DNA of 64,000 nt from Paragorgia papillata (GCA_035771165.1 JAWNZC010000414.1:121001-185000), one strand, 5' to 3'. Shown: positions 11,301 through 22,506, counted from the first letter of the stretch. Notes: generated by a model from the sequence alone, not told the origin. Numbers and translations are program-made.

Positions 11301-12380
11301 ATTAACGTATATCACCACGCCAAGCTTCAAAATCCTGATATTTGTACTGCATTTAACAATTAACACTATTAAGATTTCATCTTGCTACACTTCAACTGAT
11401 GAGGTCAAATTGAGTTTACATTGATATAAATTTATGTTACATTTATATTTACATATTACACAGAGTGTATAATATTATTTTGTTTTGAATTTGTTATTTT
11501 AATTTATCTTTAAACTACTCAGTGGTATGCTGTGAAAAACTGATTGATTGATGTGAACATTTGTACTGTATTTAACAATTAACACTATAAAGATTTCATC
11601 TTGCTACAGTTTAACTGACGAGGTCAAGTTGAGTCTATGTTGACTACTCAGCAGGGCCACATTTAATAACCAATGGGCAAGTGCCCAGGGTACAAAATTT
11701 CCAGGGCCCCAAAAAAATAAGTCGTTCCATAAATCCAGAGAAATAATAATAATACCTTTACGATATTGTACAATCCCTAAGGCCTAAACGAAGTGGTGAA
11801 CAGCTGTAAAATCTTTTTAAATTGGTCAACCATATTAAACTTTTAAACTGGATTTAGATTTTGACATTTTGTATTAAACGTAGTTGTCTTTTACCTTCAC
11901 ACGAAAATCTTTTAACGCTGCAATTCAGCTTGAATTTAATCAATGGTCAGCTTGTTCAGAAAATCCCCTGGCGGTGGTGGCGAGATTTGAACTGCTATTA
12001 AATTCAGATTATTTACTTTTGTATAATCTTTTACTTTTGTATAATCTTCCTGTTTGAATCACTGGTTTGAATACGCTGTATGAGCGCCTGTACGCAGGCT
12101 AGGAATTATTCGCGTGCGATTGCGTAATATGTGAATCCGTGTTTACATTCAGACATCCATACATCTCAACCAAGTACACTATACATAGCTCGGGAAATGG
12201 ACTGGGCACGAGTAAAGACACAGCTAACCCATGACGAACGCCAAGAATAGTGTGCTGCCTCGCCGACGCTCGGCAGCAAATACAGTCTTTCTTTAGCTTC
12301 AATATTTTGGGGCCTTGGTAATTGGCTATCGCTGTTGCCGCCACTTTGCCAAATACTTTATTTTGCATGTCGCTTTAACA
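11301..12380. repeat. Local duplicate segment and intergenic DNA
   Basis: 11320-11410 and 11513-11630 are near-copies (TTTAACAATTAACACTAT then GATTTCATCTTGCTACA). The rest to 12380 shows no gene. AGGGCCCCAAAA near 11702 and an inverse GGGGCC near 12308 may be remnants of a TIR element, but the arms are weak. Confidence 0.4.
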
Positions 12381-12400
12381 TATTGTACCTGCAAGCAACT

Positions 12401-12654
12401 GCAATCATGGCCAAATCCTGTAGGACACTTGCTTCCACTTGTGTCCCCCCTTCCCCTTCTCTTCAATGTTGAAAACGAACGAATTTCGATAAAAATATAG
12501 TTTCCAACTCAACACATTTTAACAAAGTTTGACATATCGTTTCAACATTGAAAGGGTGGAGAAGAGACATAAGCAAAGATGGTAGGATGAAAAGTTGACT
12601 CGGACAAAAGTTGCAAAAACATGGGGTGTCCTGTCCACTTTTGGCCATGATTGT
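12401..12654. mobile_element. Foldback/MITE with CAATCATGGCCAAA arms
   Basis: GCAATCATGGCCAAA at 12401 followed by TCCTG..GGACAC is mirrored by GTGTCCTG..TTTTGGCCATGATTG at 12627-12654. An inner inverted pair (TTCAATGTTGAAA and TTTCAACATTGAA) strengthens the fold. The interior is noncoding. Confidence 0.6.
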
Positions 12655-12754
12655 GCATGTAACACCTTTTTTACGATATTGTAACTACCATTTTAATCTG
12701 TATAAATCTTCTTTAATCTTTGACACTTACTGATATTTGTGGCAAAAAGTAAGT

Positions 12755-12782
12755 AAGTAGATAAATAAATAAATAAATAAAC
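12755..12782. repeat. (AAAT)n microsatellite
   Basis: A short run of ATAA units, about 28 bp, of the kind often left at LINE/SINE 3' tails. Confidence 0.7.
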
Positions 12783-12931
12783 CACCGGGGACGATTCGAG
12801 TTCAAAGTTGATATGCAGAAAGTGCGAGGTATTTCTTTTCAAGATGAGCGACTTCAGACAAGAGCCAAAATTTGCAAATTAGAATAAACGTTGTGTTGCC
12901 ACAAACGAAGTGCGGGAAGCTGGGAGCAGTA

Positions 12932-12970
12932 TATGCTCTCCAAATTAAATGGTAATTTGGAGAGCACATA
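12932..12970. repeat. Short hairpin
   Basis: TATGCTCTCCAAATTA and its near-perfect reverse complement TAATTTGGAGAGCACATA are separated by about 5 nt. Confidence 0.6.
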
Positions 12971-12979
12971 GGTACGACA

Positions 12980-13650
12980 GTGCGAGTGAGTACGAGTTTG
13001 GAATTTTATACTGTTCAGTCAGTTCAGATAAAAAATAGTTGTGAGAAATTTAATACCATTATTAAACGCGAGTATCACATTTCGAATTTAGTCAATTTGT
13101 ATTCGAGGTTGTATATAATTATATATATATTCATTTTCCAGTTTCAAAGCGAAAACTCTCAAAGAACAAAGAGTGGTAGTCTGGTAGATAAACCTCTCGG
13201 AAACGTCGTTAAAATGTGGTCCTCAATGACTATTTTAAAAGTGGCTAATATTATATTTTAGTCACACAACTAAGATAACAATGCAAAGTGACAAGGAAAA
13301 TAACAGGCCAAAAATTGTCAACAAAAAATAGCTGCGCAGAAAATCTTATGAACGCTATATTTTAAGCATGTCGTTTTAATTTCCTGATATAAAAATATAC
13401 ATATATCTACGCCAAATAATAAAATATGCGTGTAGAACTGAAAAGCTAGAACGCTTCATGCAGCCTTGTAATTTATCTGGCAAGCTTTGACGTCTTGTCA
13501 ATTTCACTTTGCCACATCATATTATGTGATTTCGGCTTAGGAAAAACCTGACAGACTGGAGATTATAGTAAAATTTTCATAACACAATTTTAAGTAGAAT
13601 AACTAAAAAATCTAGAAATTAAACACCGTTCATTTATGAAGACTGAGTAT
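12980..13650. other. Intergenic, no gene supported
   Basis: A 93-codon frame (12980-13261) includes a splice-acceptor-like TTTTCCAG at about 13133-13140. No domain is recognisable and codon use is AT-driven. Confidence 0.25.
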
Positions 13651-13663
13651 AAAATTATTATAA

Positions 13664-13770
13664 TATGCATGCGGGAAATTTAGAAGAAGACAAAGGATTT
13701 CTTTGTCTTCTAATTTTCCCTCATCAACATGCACGGGAAAATTAGAAGACAAAGGATACATTTCCCTCTT
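13664..13770. repeat. Nested short inverted repeats (AGAAGACAAAGGA / CTTTGTCTTCT)
   Basis: GAAGACAAAGGA at 13684-13695 is followed directly by TTTCTTTGTCTTC. A further AGAAGACAAAGGATA lies at about 13743-13757 with GGGAAA(A)TTTAGAAG on both sides. It is a small foldback cluster. Confidence 0.5.
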
Positions 13771-13779
13771 GCATATGAG

Positions 13780-14361
13780 TCATGAGGGGAGTACGAGGTT
13801 TACATTCCCTCGGAGAACAAAAGAATCCGAGTCGATCATGGTATTATCAAAATTAAATTCCTTAAGATTCTCGTAGCTGTTGTCACACAACACTGAACCA
13901 TCCGAATGTTTGCAAAGACGTTTGCGGGCTGATTTCATCTCGTCTGCGATAGACGAGTTAACAGATGAAAGCACATTGTTTGCCGTTAGAATTATTGTTT
14001 TCTTCTAAATTTCGGTCAACAAAAACTCGTGAATTCCAGGAAGCTGAGTCATGTTTGTCTCTTCCTGTGATTTTGGTAGAAGAATCTGTGCGGGAGATTC
14101 TGCTGTTGTTACTTCTTGAACCTCTTATATAAGCGGTTTGGAAAGTTAGCTTCTTATATTAATTACCGCAATACCTGATTTCACTAGTTTAGCTTGAGCT
14201 GGTCGTTTTGATGGCTGCTTATGGACGATGAAGAGGTCTCTATGTAACAAGTATTCAGAACACTTTACCTGAAGTGGTTCTAGACAATACGAAGAGAAGT
14301 TGCCGCTATTGAACGCTAACTGAAGTCGACGAAGCACAGTAAATTTCTTCGAAGATACCAA
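13780..14361 (-). pseudogene. Possible RecQ-like helicase 5' fragment
   Basis: The minus-strand frame at 14361-14146 reads VLRRLQLAFNSGNFSSYCLE, then a PLQVKCSEYLLHRDLF segment. This recalls the region just before the Walker A motif in RecQ-type helicases carried by some invertebrate repeats. No Walker A follows in any frame. A second minus frame (13974-13780) has no recognisable motif. If correct, only the N-terminal helicase edge survives. Confidence is low. Confidence 0.25.
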
Positions 14362-14498
14362 ATCTATTATAATTTATGACACGTGATTACACCCAGAATT
14401 TCTGGGTGTAAAATCAATCTCGTAAAAACAAGCCTGCGATCCTTTTCGTCATTACCAAGGAACGGAGGCTCTGGAACAGCAGGGAATTTTGTCTGCGC

Positions 14499-14792
14499 AT
14501 GCGTCGCGCGAGTTGTCGTGGGGAGTCTGGGGACTTCAAAAACATAAACAAAGATGGCGGTAAATCCCCCCCCCCCCCCCCCAACCCTTATGGCCTTATT
14601 TCCCCCAGAAAAAGGTGTATAGTTTGTAAAACAGCTTGTGAAAGGCCACTGGAAACAGTCAGAAGCAGCCTCCCACAACGTGAAGAAATAGAAAGATATT
14701 TTAGTGAATCGTACGATATTAAATTGGGTGACAACGACTTGAGTACGTTGTGGTCAACATGCCGTGGCTTCGAATGCCCGCAGTTTAATTGA
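14499..14792 (+). CDS. Unidentified exon-like frame with Cys pair, crossing a poly-C run
   Basis: The frame carries RKRCIVCKTACERPLET and then EEIERYFSESYDIKLGDNDL, ending WSTCRGFECPQFN. Spaced Cys residues suggest a zinc-binding N-terminal exon, as in many transposon or nuclear proteins. An ATG in good context (AAAGATGGCGG, 14554) lies just upstream of a 17-bp C run (about 14566-14582). Length change in that run would switch which frame is joined to the ATG. Family not recognised. Confidence 0.3.
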   Translation: MRRASCRGESGDFKNINKDGGKSPPPPPNPYGLISPRKRCIVCKTACERPLETVRSSLPQREEIERYFSESYDIKLGDNDLSTLWSTCRGFECPQFN

Positions 14793-15010
14793 GCTCAAAA
14801 CCCCATTTCTACAATTTTTAGAACAAAAAAGTGTCGTCAAAATTTAAGAAAATCAACTAAAGACTGACAATCGGTAAAAATATTTTGTGGCAATATGGCG
14901 GATTTTGCAGTATACCATTTTAAACAGATCAATGGAGACTTTCAACTAACGATAACAAAACAACAAAACAAACAATGCAAAATTGCTCCAAAGAAACCTA
15001 CTTGAGTCTA

Positions 15011-15174
15011 CAATCGAAATATAGTAAGGTTAGATATACTACCGAAACAGAGAATGTAGGAATCTAACGTTTCGAGCGAAGGCCCTCTCTGACGAAGCGC
15101 CTTCGCTCGAAACGTTAGATTCCTACGTTCTCTGTTTCGGCAGTATATCTAACCTTACGGCTATATTTCGATTG
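15011..15174. mobile_element. Foldback element, 164 bp (copy 1)
   Basis: Arms of about 78 bp are nearly perfect reverse complements. They carry AAGGTTAGATATACT, CCGAAACAGAGAA, TCTAACGTTTCGAGCGAAGG and outer CAATCGAAATATA. A related copy lies at 62754-62897. Confidence 0.85.
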
Positions 15175-15528
15175 TTGTTTCTACACTGCCTACGCAGCAC
15201 GCTACTTTTATTTCACTACTTGATTCTAGGCTTTTTTAGCGTAACGAAGAAATTTATCATTCAAGAGAATGCTAATCGTCAATATAGACCTCACCAGGTT
15301 TGTTTTCGCCAGTAGATGAAGATCATGGGTCAATTTTCTATACATTCTACAATTTTGCAAAGGCCGATTCCTTCTTAGATACGAAGAATAATATGTAACA
15401 ACAACATATTGGCAATAAAATTTTGAGGCACAAGATAGTTAACGGTCAACAAGTGCTTTTCAACATGGCGCACCATTTTCGAACATTTACAAGCACGGCA
15501 ATAGTTTCTTTCCACGATCGTTCGACAA

Positions 15529-15614
15529 CGGTATTATGTTGAGCACGACGTGTGAGTAACTAGACTATATTGAAGTTCTTAAAATACTAAATAAATACAT
15601 AGATCAATACAACA
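15529..15614 (+). repeat. Truncated 5' LTR, followed by primer-binding site
   Basis: Shares about 86 bp with the end of the 3' LTR and stops at ACAACA. The next bases (TTGGTGGCAGCGGTGC) are the presumed primer-binding site, since the complement ends in CCA as tRNAs do. The specific tRNA is not assigned with confidence. Confidence 0.7.
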
Positions 15615-15736
15615 TTGGTGGCAGCGGTGCATATTCGATTTTGTTTTTACTCAGTGGTTTTGAAGAAGAAATAAAGACTTATTTTTGAACAGTGAGTAGA
15701 CCAGCGAAGTGACGAAGATATTATCGGATAGTAATA

Positions 15737-16589
15737 ATGGCGTCCATTACATTCTCCGTATATATGGGATCACTTGGATGGAACAACAGTTGAGAGTCAC
15801 CTAAATCAGGTTGAGTCGTTCTTTGTAGCTAAGGGAATCGAAGATGATGATAAGAAAGTGGCTTGTCTACATTTATCGCTAAAAGGAGAAGCTAAAGTGT
15901 TCTTCAACGTTTTAGCGACCAGTCAAAGAGATACCTTCGGTCATGCGAAAGCAGCATTGATCGAAAGGTTCCAATCGAAGAAAACTGCATCGGACTGGCA
16001 GAAAGAACTTGCTGATCGTCGCCAGAAATCAGGAGAGACTGCGATTGAGCTGAAATACGCCATACTTCGACTGGTAAGCAAAGCTTTTCCCGGCATCACA
16101 GATAAAACTACCTACGACTCCATTGCTCTGGCTCACTTTCGCAACGCATTGAAGAGTGATATTGCACATAAACTGTCGTGGGTGATGGCTGATACAGCAA
16201 CACTTGATAAGTTGGTGAAGCGTGCAACAAAAATTGAGCAAACAGATTCGACTGTTTATGTTGTTTCAGCTAGTGGAATGGGCAGCTGTCAATCCTGTAA
16301 TAGTCCTAGGTCGGATGTCATGCAGAAATTGGCAGAACTGACAGCTAGTCAGCAGCAGCTTGCCGCATCAGCTGCAGCCATCCAGAGCCAGCGTTCAACA
16401 AAGCCATCAGTGAAGTGCTATAACTGTGGTAAGGTAGGCCATTTTGCTCGTGATTGTCCTTCAAAGGGCATTGCCCGTGGTAACCTGGGAACTAGACAAC
16501 CATTCCCTGGCCAATGCTTTAGATGCTTAAAGCCTGGGCACAGAGCTGCCCAATGTACAGCCTCTTCTCCACCGCAGCCGGGAAACTAG
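15737..16589 (+). CDS. gag: Gag polyprotein of the Ty3/gypsy element
   Basis: The open frame runs from 15774 (271 codons). An ATG at 15737 in a good context (AATAATGGCGTCC) is out of frame by a small indel and is probably the original start. The first ~160 residues form a retrotransposon capsid-like segment (GEAKVFFNVL, LIERFQS, WQKELADRRQ). Near residues 211-262 lie two zinc knuckles of the C-x2-C-x4-H-x4-C type, CYNCGKVGHFARDC and CFRCLKPGHRAAQC. The next frame (protease) overlaps the 3' end by about 65 bp in a different phase, suggesting frameshifting or decay. Gag would package the element RNA. Confidence 0.85.
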
Positions 16590-16993
16590 TGGTGGCTGGG
16601 GAGGAAATCCAGTCCTCTTCAGCCACTAATGAGACTGGCAATTACAATCGTTTGGTTTCAGCCACAAACATTGGGGGTTCAAATTATGCCAACATAGAGA
16701 TTGAGGGTGAAATTGGGGGTCACCATTGCACTTGGTTAGTGGATACAGGAACCCAGATTAGTGTTATACATGAGTCATTAGCAGCATCTGCCAGAGGGTC
16801 CAAGGTGAGTTGTCAATTTGTACCCCATACTGTGGATGGTTCTGGGATGGGCACAGTTTATGATTTAGTCACTGATTGTCAAGTAGGTGATCAGTACATT
16901 CAGCAACATCGGTTCACAGTGGTTAAACAGTCAACATACCCCACAATTATTGGCATGGATCTTTTGCCTCGTCTAAAGATGCATTGTCAATAG
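16523..16993 (+). CDS. Aspartic protease segment of pol
   Basis: Contains WLVDTGTQISVIHE, the retroviral-type D-T-G active site in its hydrophobic context, followed by VVKQSTYPTIIGMDLLPRL, the usual flap-to-end segment. It overlaps gag in another frame and ends at a stop at 16991-16993. The linker to RT (16994-17138) is decayed. Confidence 0.75.
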   Translation: MLKAWAQSCPMYSLFSTAAGKLVVAGEEIQSSSATNETGNYNRLVSATNIGGSNYANIEIEGEIGGHHCTWLVDTGTQISVIHESLAASARGSKVSCQFVPHTVDGSGMGTVYDLVTDCQVGDQYIQQHRFTVVKQSTYPTIIGMDLLPRLKMHCQ

Positions 16994-17138
16994 GCCGTCA
17001 AGTATACCTTCCCAGTAAGGAAAAATTTCCAGACCAGGCCAGTGGTACCGGAGATACCATTGCCTCTCCTCAGATATGTCGAATACATGTATCAGCAGCA
17101 GTAACTGTGCCATCTAGATCAATGCAGGTGGTGGTACA

Positions 17139-18603
17139 GTGGGCCTAATTGAGTCAGCAGAGGGGAAGGGCTCGGAGCGTTTTGGTTTGGGCTGTGGCAG
17201 AGTCTTTGACATAGTAAGAGAAGAACGACGTGTTATTATGCATGTAACGAACCCAACCAATGTACCTGGTCATGTGAATGCCGGCACATTATTTGGACAG
17301 TTTTCAACCAATGTTTCAGAAACTGTTGTTATCGGTGAACTGTCGAAATGTCCTAGTAACAGAAGCAAGTTAGATCAGGTGGACAGGGCACAAAAGGTTG
17401 ATAAGCTGGCACGAGCAAAGTCAAATGAGGCAGATTTATCATCTAGCGAGAAGCATCGTCTTTATAAGGTGATCCAAAAGAACGGGGATGTTCTTGCTAT
17501 TGACGATGACACAGGCCTTACTGATGCCGTTGAGCATGGGATACCGACTGGAGGAGCCTACCCAATTTCCCAACCAGCAAGGAGAGTGCCATTTCATAAA
17601 TTGGCGGAGGTGGAACGTTTTGTACAAGATGGTCTTGCGAAGGGGGTGATCAGACCTAGCAAGAGCCCCTGGTCAAGCCCACTGGTGATGGTGCGGAAGA
17701 AGGATGGCACGACCCGATTTTGTGTAGACTTCCGTCGTTTGAATGACAGTACAGTTGGAGATTCTTTTCCTATTCCCCGCATTGATGATAGTTTGGATGC
17801 ACTGGGTGGGGCTAAACTGTTTCGATTAAAAAAAAAATTTGGCCAAGGGTTATTGGCAAGTTCCTGTTAAAGAATCTGACCGTGTCAAAATTGCCTTTGC
17901 GTGTCATCAAGGTCTATTTGAATTCAACACCATGCCCTTTGGCCTCAAGGGGGCCCAAGCAACGTTCCAGAGGTTGATGATGTCCGTACTAGGGGAACTA
18001 AACTGGCAAATTCTTCTGATATATTTGGATGATATCATCATCTATTCTCGCAGTTTTGAGGAACATTTGCAACACCTAGAACTTGTTTTGGACAGGTTGC
18101 GAGCAGCTGGCTTGAAACTGAATCCTTCCAAGTGTGTCTTTGCCCGTGCAGAAATCCACTATTTGGGATTTGTGGTTGGTTCGAAAGGAATTTTGCCTGA
18201 CCCCGGGAAGACTGAAGCCATCAAGAAGTTTCCGCGGCCCACGACGTCGACCGTCCCTGAAGTTCGTCGATTTGTCGGGCTGGCGTCATATTATCGCCGT
18301 CTCATTGACCGTTTTGCCGACATTGCTGCCCCTCTACATGCACTAACCAGAGCAAATGTTAAGTTTTTGTGGACTGAAGATTGCGAGACCGCATTTTGCG
18401 TGTTAAAAGACAAGTTGACATCTCCACCAATTCTTGTCTATCCGGACTTCCAGCAAGAATTTACTGTCGAGATCGATGCCAGCGACCTTGGCCTGGGTGC
18501 TATCCTTACACAAAGGAAGAAGGTAATTGCTTATGCATCCCGAGTGCTCACCCCGACCGAAAATAATTATTTATTTATTTCTCGTTTATTTCGCTTCTTG
18601 TAA
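17139..18603 (+). pseudogene. Reverse transcriptase and N-terminal RNase H of pol, frameshifted
   Basis: The first frame (17139-17870) has the RT N-terminus: SPWSSPLVMVRKKDGTTRFC and then DFRRLN. A frameshift in an A-run at about 17829-17838 (GATTAAAAAAAAAATTTGG) moves the reading to the frame 17839-18603. That frame holds MAKGYWQVPV, FEFNTMPFGLKGAQATFQ, the catalytic YLDDIIIYS, then KLNPSKC, YLGFVV and the RNase H opening IDASDLGLGAIL. RT residues look intact apart from the frameshift. The frame runs into inserted AT-rich DNA at about 18565. Confidence 0.88.
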
Positions 18604-18810
18604 TTACAGGATTAAATTGTAAGCGATTTACAAGTTACTTAAACTATTTTATGCTTATACTAGGATAATTTTATTTACAAAAATATAAATATATATATAT
18701 ATATACTGTGTGAAAGGAAGATATTATAAGTTAAAATTATTGTTACTATTTATATCTATATGTTAAAATTTTTTAGCATCTATCAGTAACATCTTTTTTT
18801 GCATCTATTC
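18565..18810. mobile_element. ~240-bp AT-rich insertion in RNase H (probable antisense LINE/SINE tail)
   Basis: The RNase H protein sequence breaks at TPTENNY and resumes with SATEKDCLAVVW just after the insert. The insert begins TTATTTATTTATTT. Read on the opposite strand it therefore ends in an (AAAT)n tail, as LINE/SINE 3' ends do. It also includes an (AT)n tract at 18688-18704. Confidence 0.65.
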
Positions 18811-20538
18811 TGCAACAGAGAAAGATTGTTTGGCTGTTGTCTGGAGTTTAGATCACTTCAATATGTATTTGGAAGGGAGACACTTCACAGTTCTCACTGA
18901 TCACAAGCCACTAACCTACTAGCGACAACTTAAATAGCCAAGAGGAAAACTCGCCAGATGGCGCGTCTGTCTTGATATCTACGACTTCATTTCAACATCG
19001 ACCTGGTAAACTAATGACTGTCGCCGATGCATTAAGTCGTGCTCCCGTCAATGCAGTAACCATACAAGGTGGATGGACTGATAGAGAGCTCTGCGCGTTA
19101 CAGAAGCAAGACGATGATATTGGGATGATTTATCACTGGGTTACCAAGCGAGAGAAGCCGAATAATATCAAGCGTCACGTTAACAGTTTTATCAAGACAC
19201 ACGGCATGAACATCAAGCTGGTTGACGACTTGCTGGTCCTACAGACAGACCGTCATGGACGGAACATTGTACAAACGATGGTCCCACAGTCGGAGGCACC
19301 GCGAATACTACAACTTCTTCATGACAGCTGGGAACATTTTTGCGAAGCCAAAACACAGTACAACGTTGGCACACGATTTTTCTGGTTTAACTGGAAACGA
19401 GATGTGAAGGACTGGTGTCGTTCTTGTGAGGTGTGTCTTCGAAGAAGGGGTATACAGATGCCAGATCGACCGCCAATTGGAGAATTGCCCATTCCAGAGA
19501 AACCCTTTCAATGTTGGCATATGGATTTTGTTGGCCCGTTACCAAAGCCTCCACGTGGAAATCGATTCATATTTTCTCTTACCGATCCTCTCAGCAAATG
19601 GGTTGAAGCTTTTCCAGTACCTGATCAGACAGCAAAGACCACGGCCGAAGTATTGTTGCGAGAAATTGTTTGTCGATATGGTATACCTGAGTCCTGAGGT
19701 TCTACATTCTGACCAAGGCAGAAACTTTGAATCTGAACTTTTACAAGAGGCCACAGCCGCGTGGATATTAGGAGAAGTCGCAGTGCGTCGTATAATCCTC
19801 AGTGCAATGGGCAATATTGCACTGGATGCGATTAGAACCACCAGCAGTACCACAACTGGCGAAACTCCATTTTCAGTAATATTTGGTTTTACCTGCAGAA
19901 ACAAGGCTGATATGATTGGCTCTGGAAAACTGAACCAGCCAAAAGGACAAGCAGCGAAAGAGTTTTCAGCTAAACTGTCTTCCATGAATCAGCTGCATAC
20001 AAAAGTGAGAAATCGGATCGTCAAGAAACGCCAACCGGAACCTCACAGACGAGAAGCAAACGTTCGCTTCAGCCATTTCCAGCTCGGGGAAAAAGTGTGG
20101 ATTTTCTACCCGAAGAAGCGGAAAGGGACTGCCAAGAAATTAGTCGGGGAACGTTTTCAGGGCTCATATGAGGTATGTAAGCTCATAGGGGATACTTCCT
20201 ATCAAGTAAAGCCTCTCTTTCGAGGGGAAAGAGAACGACGATTGTAAATCATCGCCGACTGAAGAAAGAAAGACTACGAGAGATCCCAGCACCTGCAGCC
20301 TACTACTAACGAACAGAGTTTGGAAGATACAAGTGACGGTGCTTCAGACGCAGAGTCTATTCAGTCAGAGGACTTTAGACTTGATATAGATTGTGATGAG
20401 ATTCCTGGACCTCAGTTAGCTCAAGAACCTCCTCCAGTTCGACCACAAAGAGGAAGACAAGCACCGGATCGCTATGGGTTTGGCCGAATTAGCCTACATA
20501 CAGCATTGAACGATGAACAAACAAAGACCGGGTTTTGA
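18811..20538 (+). pseudogene. RNase H C-terminus, integrase and pol tail, broken
   Basis: From about 18811 the frame reads SATEKDCLAVVWSLDHFNMYLEG, then DHKPLTY and a stop. The next frame (18972-19697) has HRPGKLMTVADALSRAP and an H..H...C..C zinc segment (WCRSCEVC). The integrase core opens with WHMDFVGPLP and LTDPLSKW. A frameshift near 19690 leads to LHSDQGRNFES, the second catalytic Asp. The stretch that should carry the catalytic Glu is deleted between the NPQCNGQ-like site (about 19805) and TTTGETPFSVIFG. A GPY/F-like C-terminus (KLVGERFQGSYEV) follows, and a terminal frame (20320-20538) ends the element before the LTR. Confidence 0.82.
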
Positions 20539-20586
20539 ACTATAAACGGATTTTTGTTGCTATTATATATATCTGGGAGGGAGGAG

Positions 20587-20729
20587 TGTTAGGATAGAAG
20601 TTGTCCATTATATTGGAATGACATGAAGTAGTACAGAAGAGCGCGGTATTATGTTGAGCACGATGTGTGAGTAACTGGATTATATTTAAGTTCTTAAAAT
20701 ACTAAATAAATACATAGATCTTTACAACA
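20587..20729 (+). repeat. 3' LTR, 143 bp
   Basis: Starts TGTTAGGATAGAAG and ends TTTACAACA. It contains GGTATTATGTTGAGCACG and TTAAAATACTAAATAAATAC, shared with 15529-15614. AATAAA inside may be the polyadenylation signal. Confidence 0.8.
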
Positions 20730-21750
20730 ATTTTAAAAAAAAACGCTTTCACTTACCTTTTTCATCAATTATGCCCAAACAGCCAAAGAACTTAACTGTC
20801 TTGTTGATGGTAGCAGTCAGATCACATCGAATAAACACAAGGGTATTAGTTTGCCGTTCTGTATTGCCAAATACGGAAGAAACACTAATCATTTCCTAAT
20901 AAGAAAATCCGGCGTGATAATATCACCAATTCTTACGTCTTGGATGTTAAATCTACGAACTTGTTTGTACCGATCTCGCTCTACCATTTTCTCTCTTCAC
21001 CCTGCTCTTCCAACCTCGAAATGCAGCTTGTGTCAAACTTTGAAGAATTTCACTTCGGTAAAACAATTTCATTGTACTTCAGTAGGATGAACTATCTAGG
21101 AGATCACGTCTTCTTCACTTTATATTCGAAAGATCCAGAAACACGAGAAATCCAGCTCATGAGAGCAACTGCGATGATGCACCTTCGCAAAAACAATTCG
21201 CACGCACAGAATTTGTCAACAGCTTCCCAAAGTCGCTTGTGCCCGCGATATTTTTACTCAGCGCAGACAAAATTCCCTGCTGCTGAACAGCAGAGAAGGC
21301 TCTGGGAAACTCCGATGAAAAAGACCCCCAAATTGGGTTTTTGTTCTGGTTCCCAGTTCCCTATAATTTGTAACAGTCATCGACGATCGTTCGCTCGTTC
21401 GAAGACCAGGAAAAATATTTGTTTACCGATAAAAGGCCCAACATGTTTTACAAAGCTCTCGACAATACAATCGATACAAATGGCCTTTCTTCGCTATTCT
21501 CAAAATCGTCAAACAGACTATTTGACGAGTGTGTTTTAAATGTCCGCGTCGCCGGAGGCACTCGGTAGTAATCGGCTCAGCCGCTCAGGTAAGAAATTGT
21601 ACTTTTTGCCAGGAATTTTGGCTAAAGTACATCGACCTTGTATTCTCGCTCTAATATAATTTAAAGTTCTGAGACGAAACTGCGAAGAATTACGAGACGA
21701 GTCAGACGATGGATGTTTGTTTGGCGACGACGCGACAATAATAATAGTTT
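20730..21750. other. Right flank of the LTR element; unassigned frames
   Basis: A 199-codon plus-strand frame (20940-21539) and minus-strand frames overlap here. Neither strand shows a domain I recognise, and none has clear splice structure. Possibly relic coding DNA. Confidence 0.25.
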
Positions 21751-21758
21751 TAACTTGT

Positions 21759-21826
21759 AAAAAATACAAGACAAAGCATAAACCGGAAATAAACATGCTC
21801 GGTTTATGCTTTGTCTTGTATTTTTT
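21759..21826. repeat. Perfect 27-bp hairpin, 14-nt loop
   Basis: AAAAAATACAAGACAAAGCA continuing to ATAAACCG (21759-21785) is exactly reversed and complemented at 21800-21826. Only 14 nt lie between, so the RNA or single-stranded DNA would form a very stable stem. Confidence 0.85.
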
Positions 21827-22119
21827 CAAATTGTCTGCTAGATGTGGGTTTTTTTTTTGTTTTTTTAAACTTGTACATTGTCGGGAGTTTTGCTGTTTTG
21901 AATTATTTCATGTGTTCAATTATATTTTGGGTCTGTCGTGTATAATTATGTGTTACAGAACGTCGAGAAATCGATTAAACAAGTTAGCGAGGTGCACACT
22001 ATTTGAAATGTTACTGTTTTTAAACTAACCAATCAGATGACGAGTTTCATCGGAGTTTCCCGGAGCCTCCGATTCTTCGTAGTGGCCAAAAGGATCGCAG
22101 ACTCTCGGTACGAGATTGG

Positions 22120-22310
22120 GTGTAAAACCAGCCGATGCCAGGGCCTTTTCGCGCTGCCCCTTCGCAAAAGGCCCTGGGGACGAGGTCATGGGGACCATGG
22201 CAACAACCTCGTCCCCAGGGCCATTTGTGGGGGCTGGGCCAAGAAGGCGGCCAAAAACAAAATGGCGGGAACAAATGGCCCTGGCACAGGCTGCAAAAAA
22301 TGCGCCATAT
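22120..22310. repeat. Cluster of CCAGGGCC/GACGAGGT inverted-repeat ends
   Basis: GCCAGGGCCTTTTCGC and GCAAAAGGCCCTGGGGACGA form an inverted pair. It is followed by CAACCTCGTCCCCAGGGCC and CAAATGGCCCTGGC. These are termini of the same TIR family as 24740-24790, 25858-25920 and 55184-55704, here nested or abutted. Confidence 0.6.
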
Positions 22311-22506
22311 TTTGACTCATTTTTTACTCAGACCCAGTCTTCACTAAGTTTATCGCCCCTAGTCAGGCTCAATTTTTTCTGAATATTTAGTTCAGACTTG
22401 ACTGACCCAAACTGAAAACAATCAAAACATTTATTTCCAAATATATTGTCGAATTATTAAAATAAATACACTTTTAATAAATATCTGTAAATGCTTATTA
22501 TTTATC

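Larger units (their letters stand above)
15529..20729 (+). mobile_element. Ty3/gypsy LTR retrotransposon, inactive, 5' LTR truncated
   Basis: The 3' LTR (20587-20729) is preceded by a polypurine tract GGGAGGGAGGAG, starts TG and ends CA. Its last ~86 bp recur at 15529-15614, followed by a tRNA-complementary primer site starting TTGGTGGCAGCGG. The first ~57 bp of the 5' LTR are missing, so no target duplication can be seen. The order gag, protease, RT, RNase H, integrase identifies Ty3/gypsy. Pol has several frameshifts, an insertion in RNase H and a deletion in integrase, so the copy is dead. Confidence 0.9.

Noticed and set aside
11640..12330. Possible TIR element with AGGGCCCCAAAA ends
   Set aside because: Only about 12 bp match in inverted orientation and no flanking duplication found.
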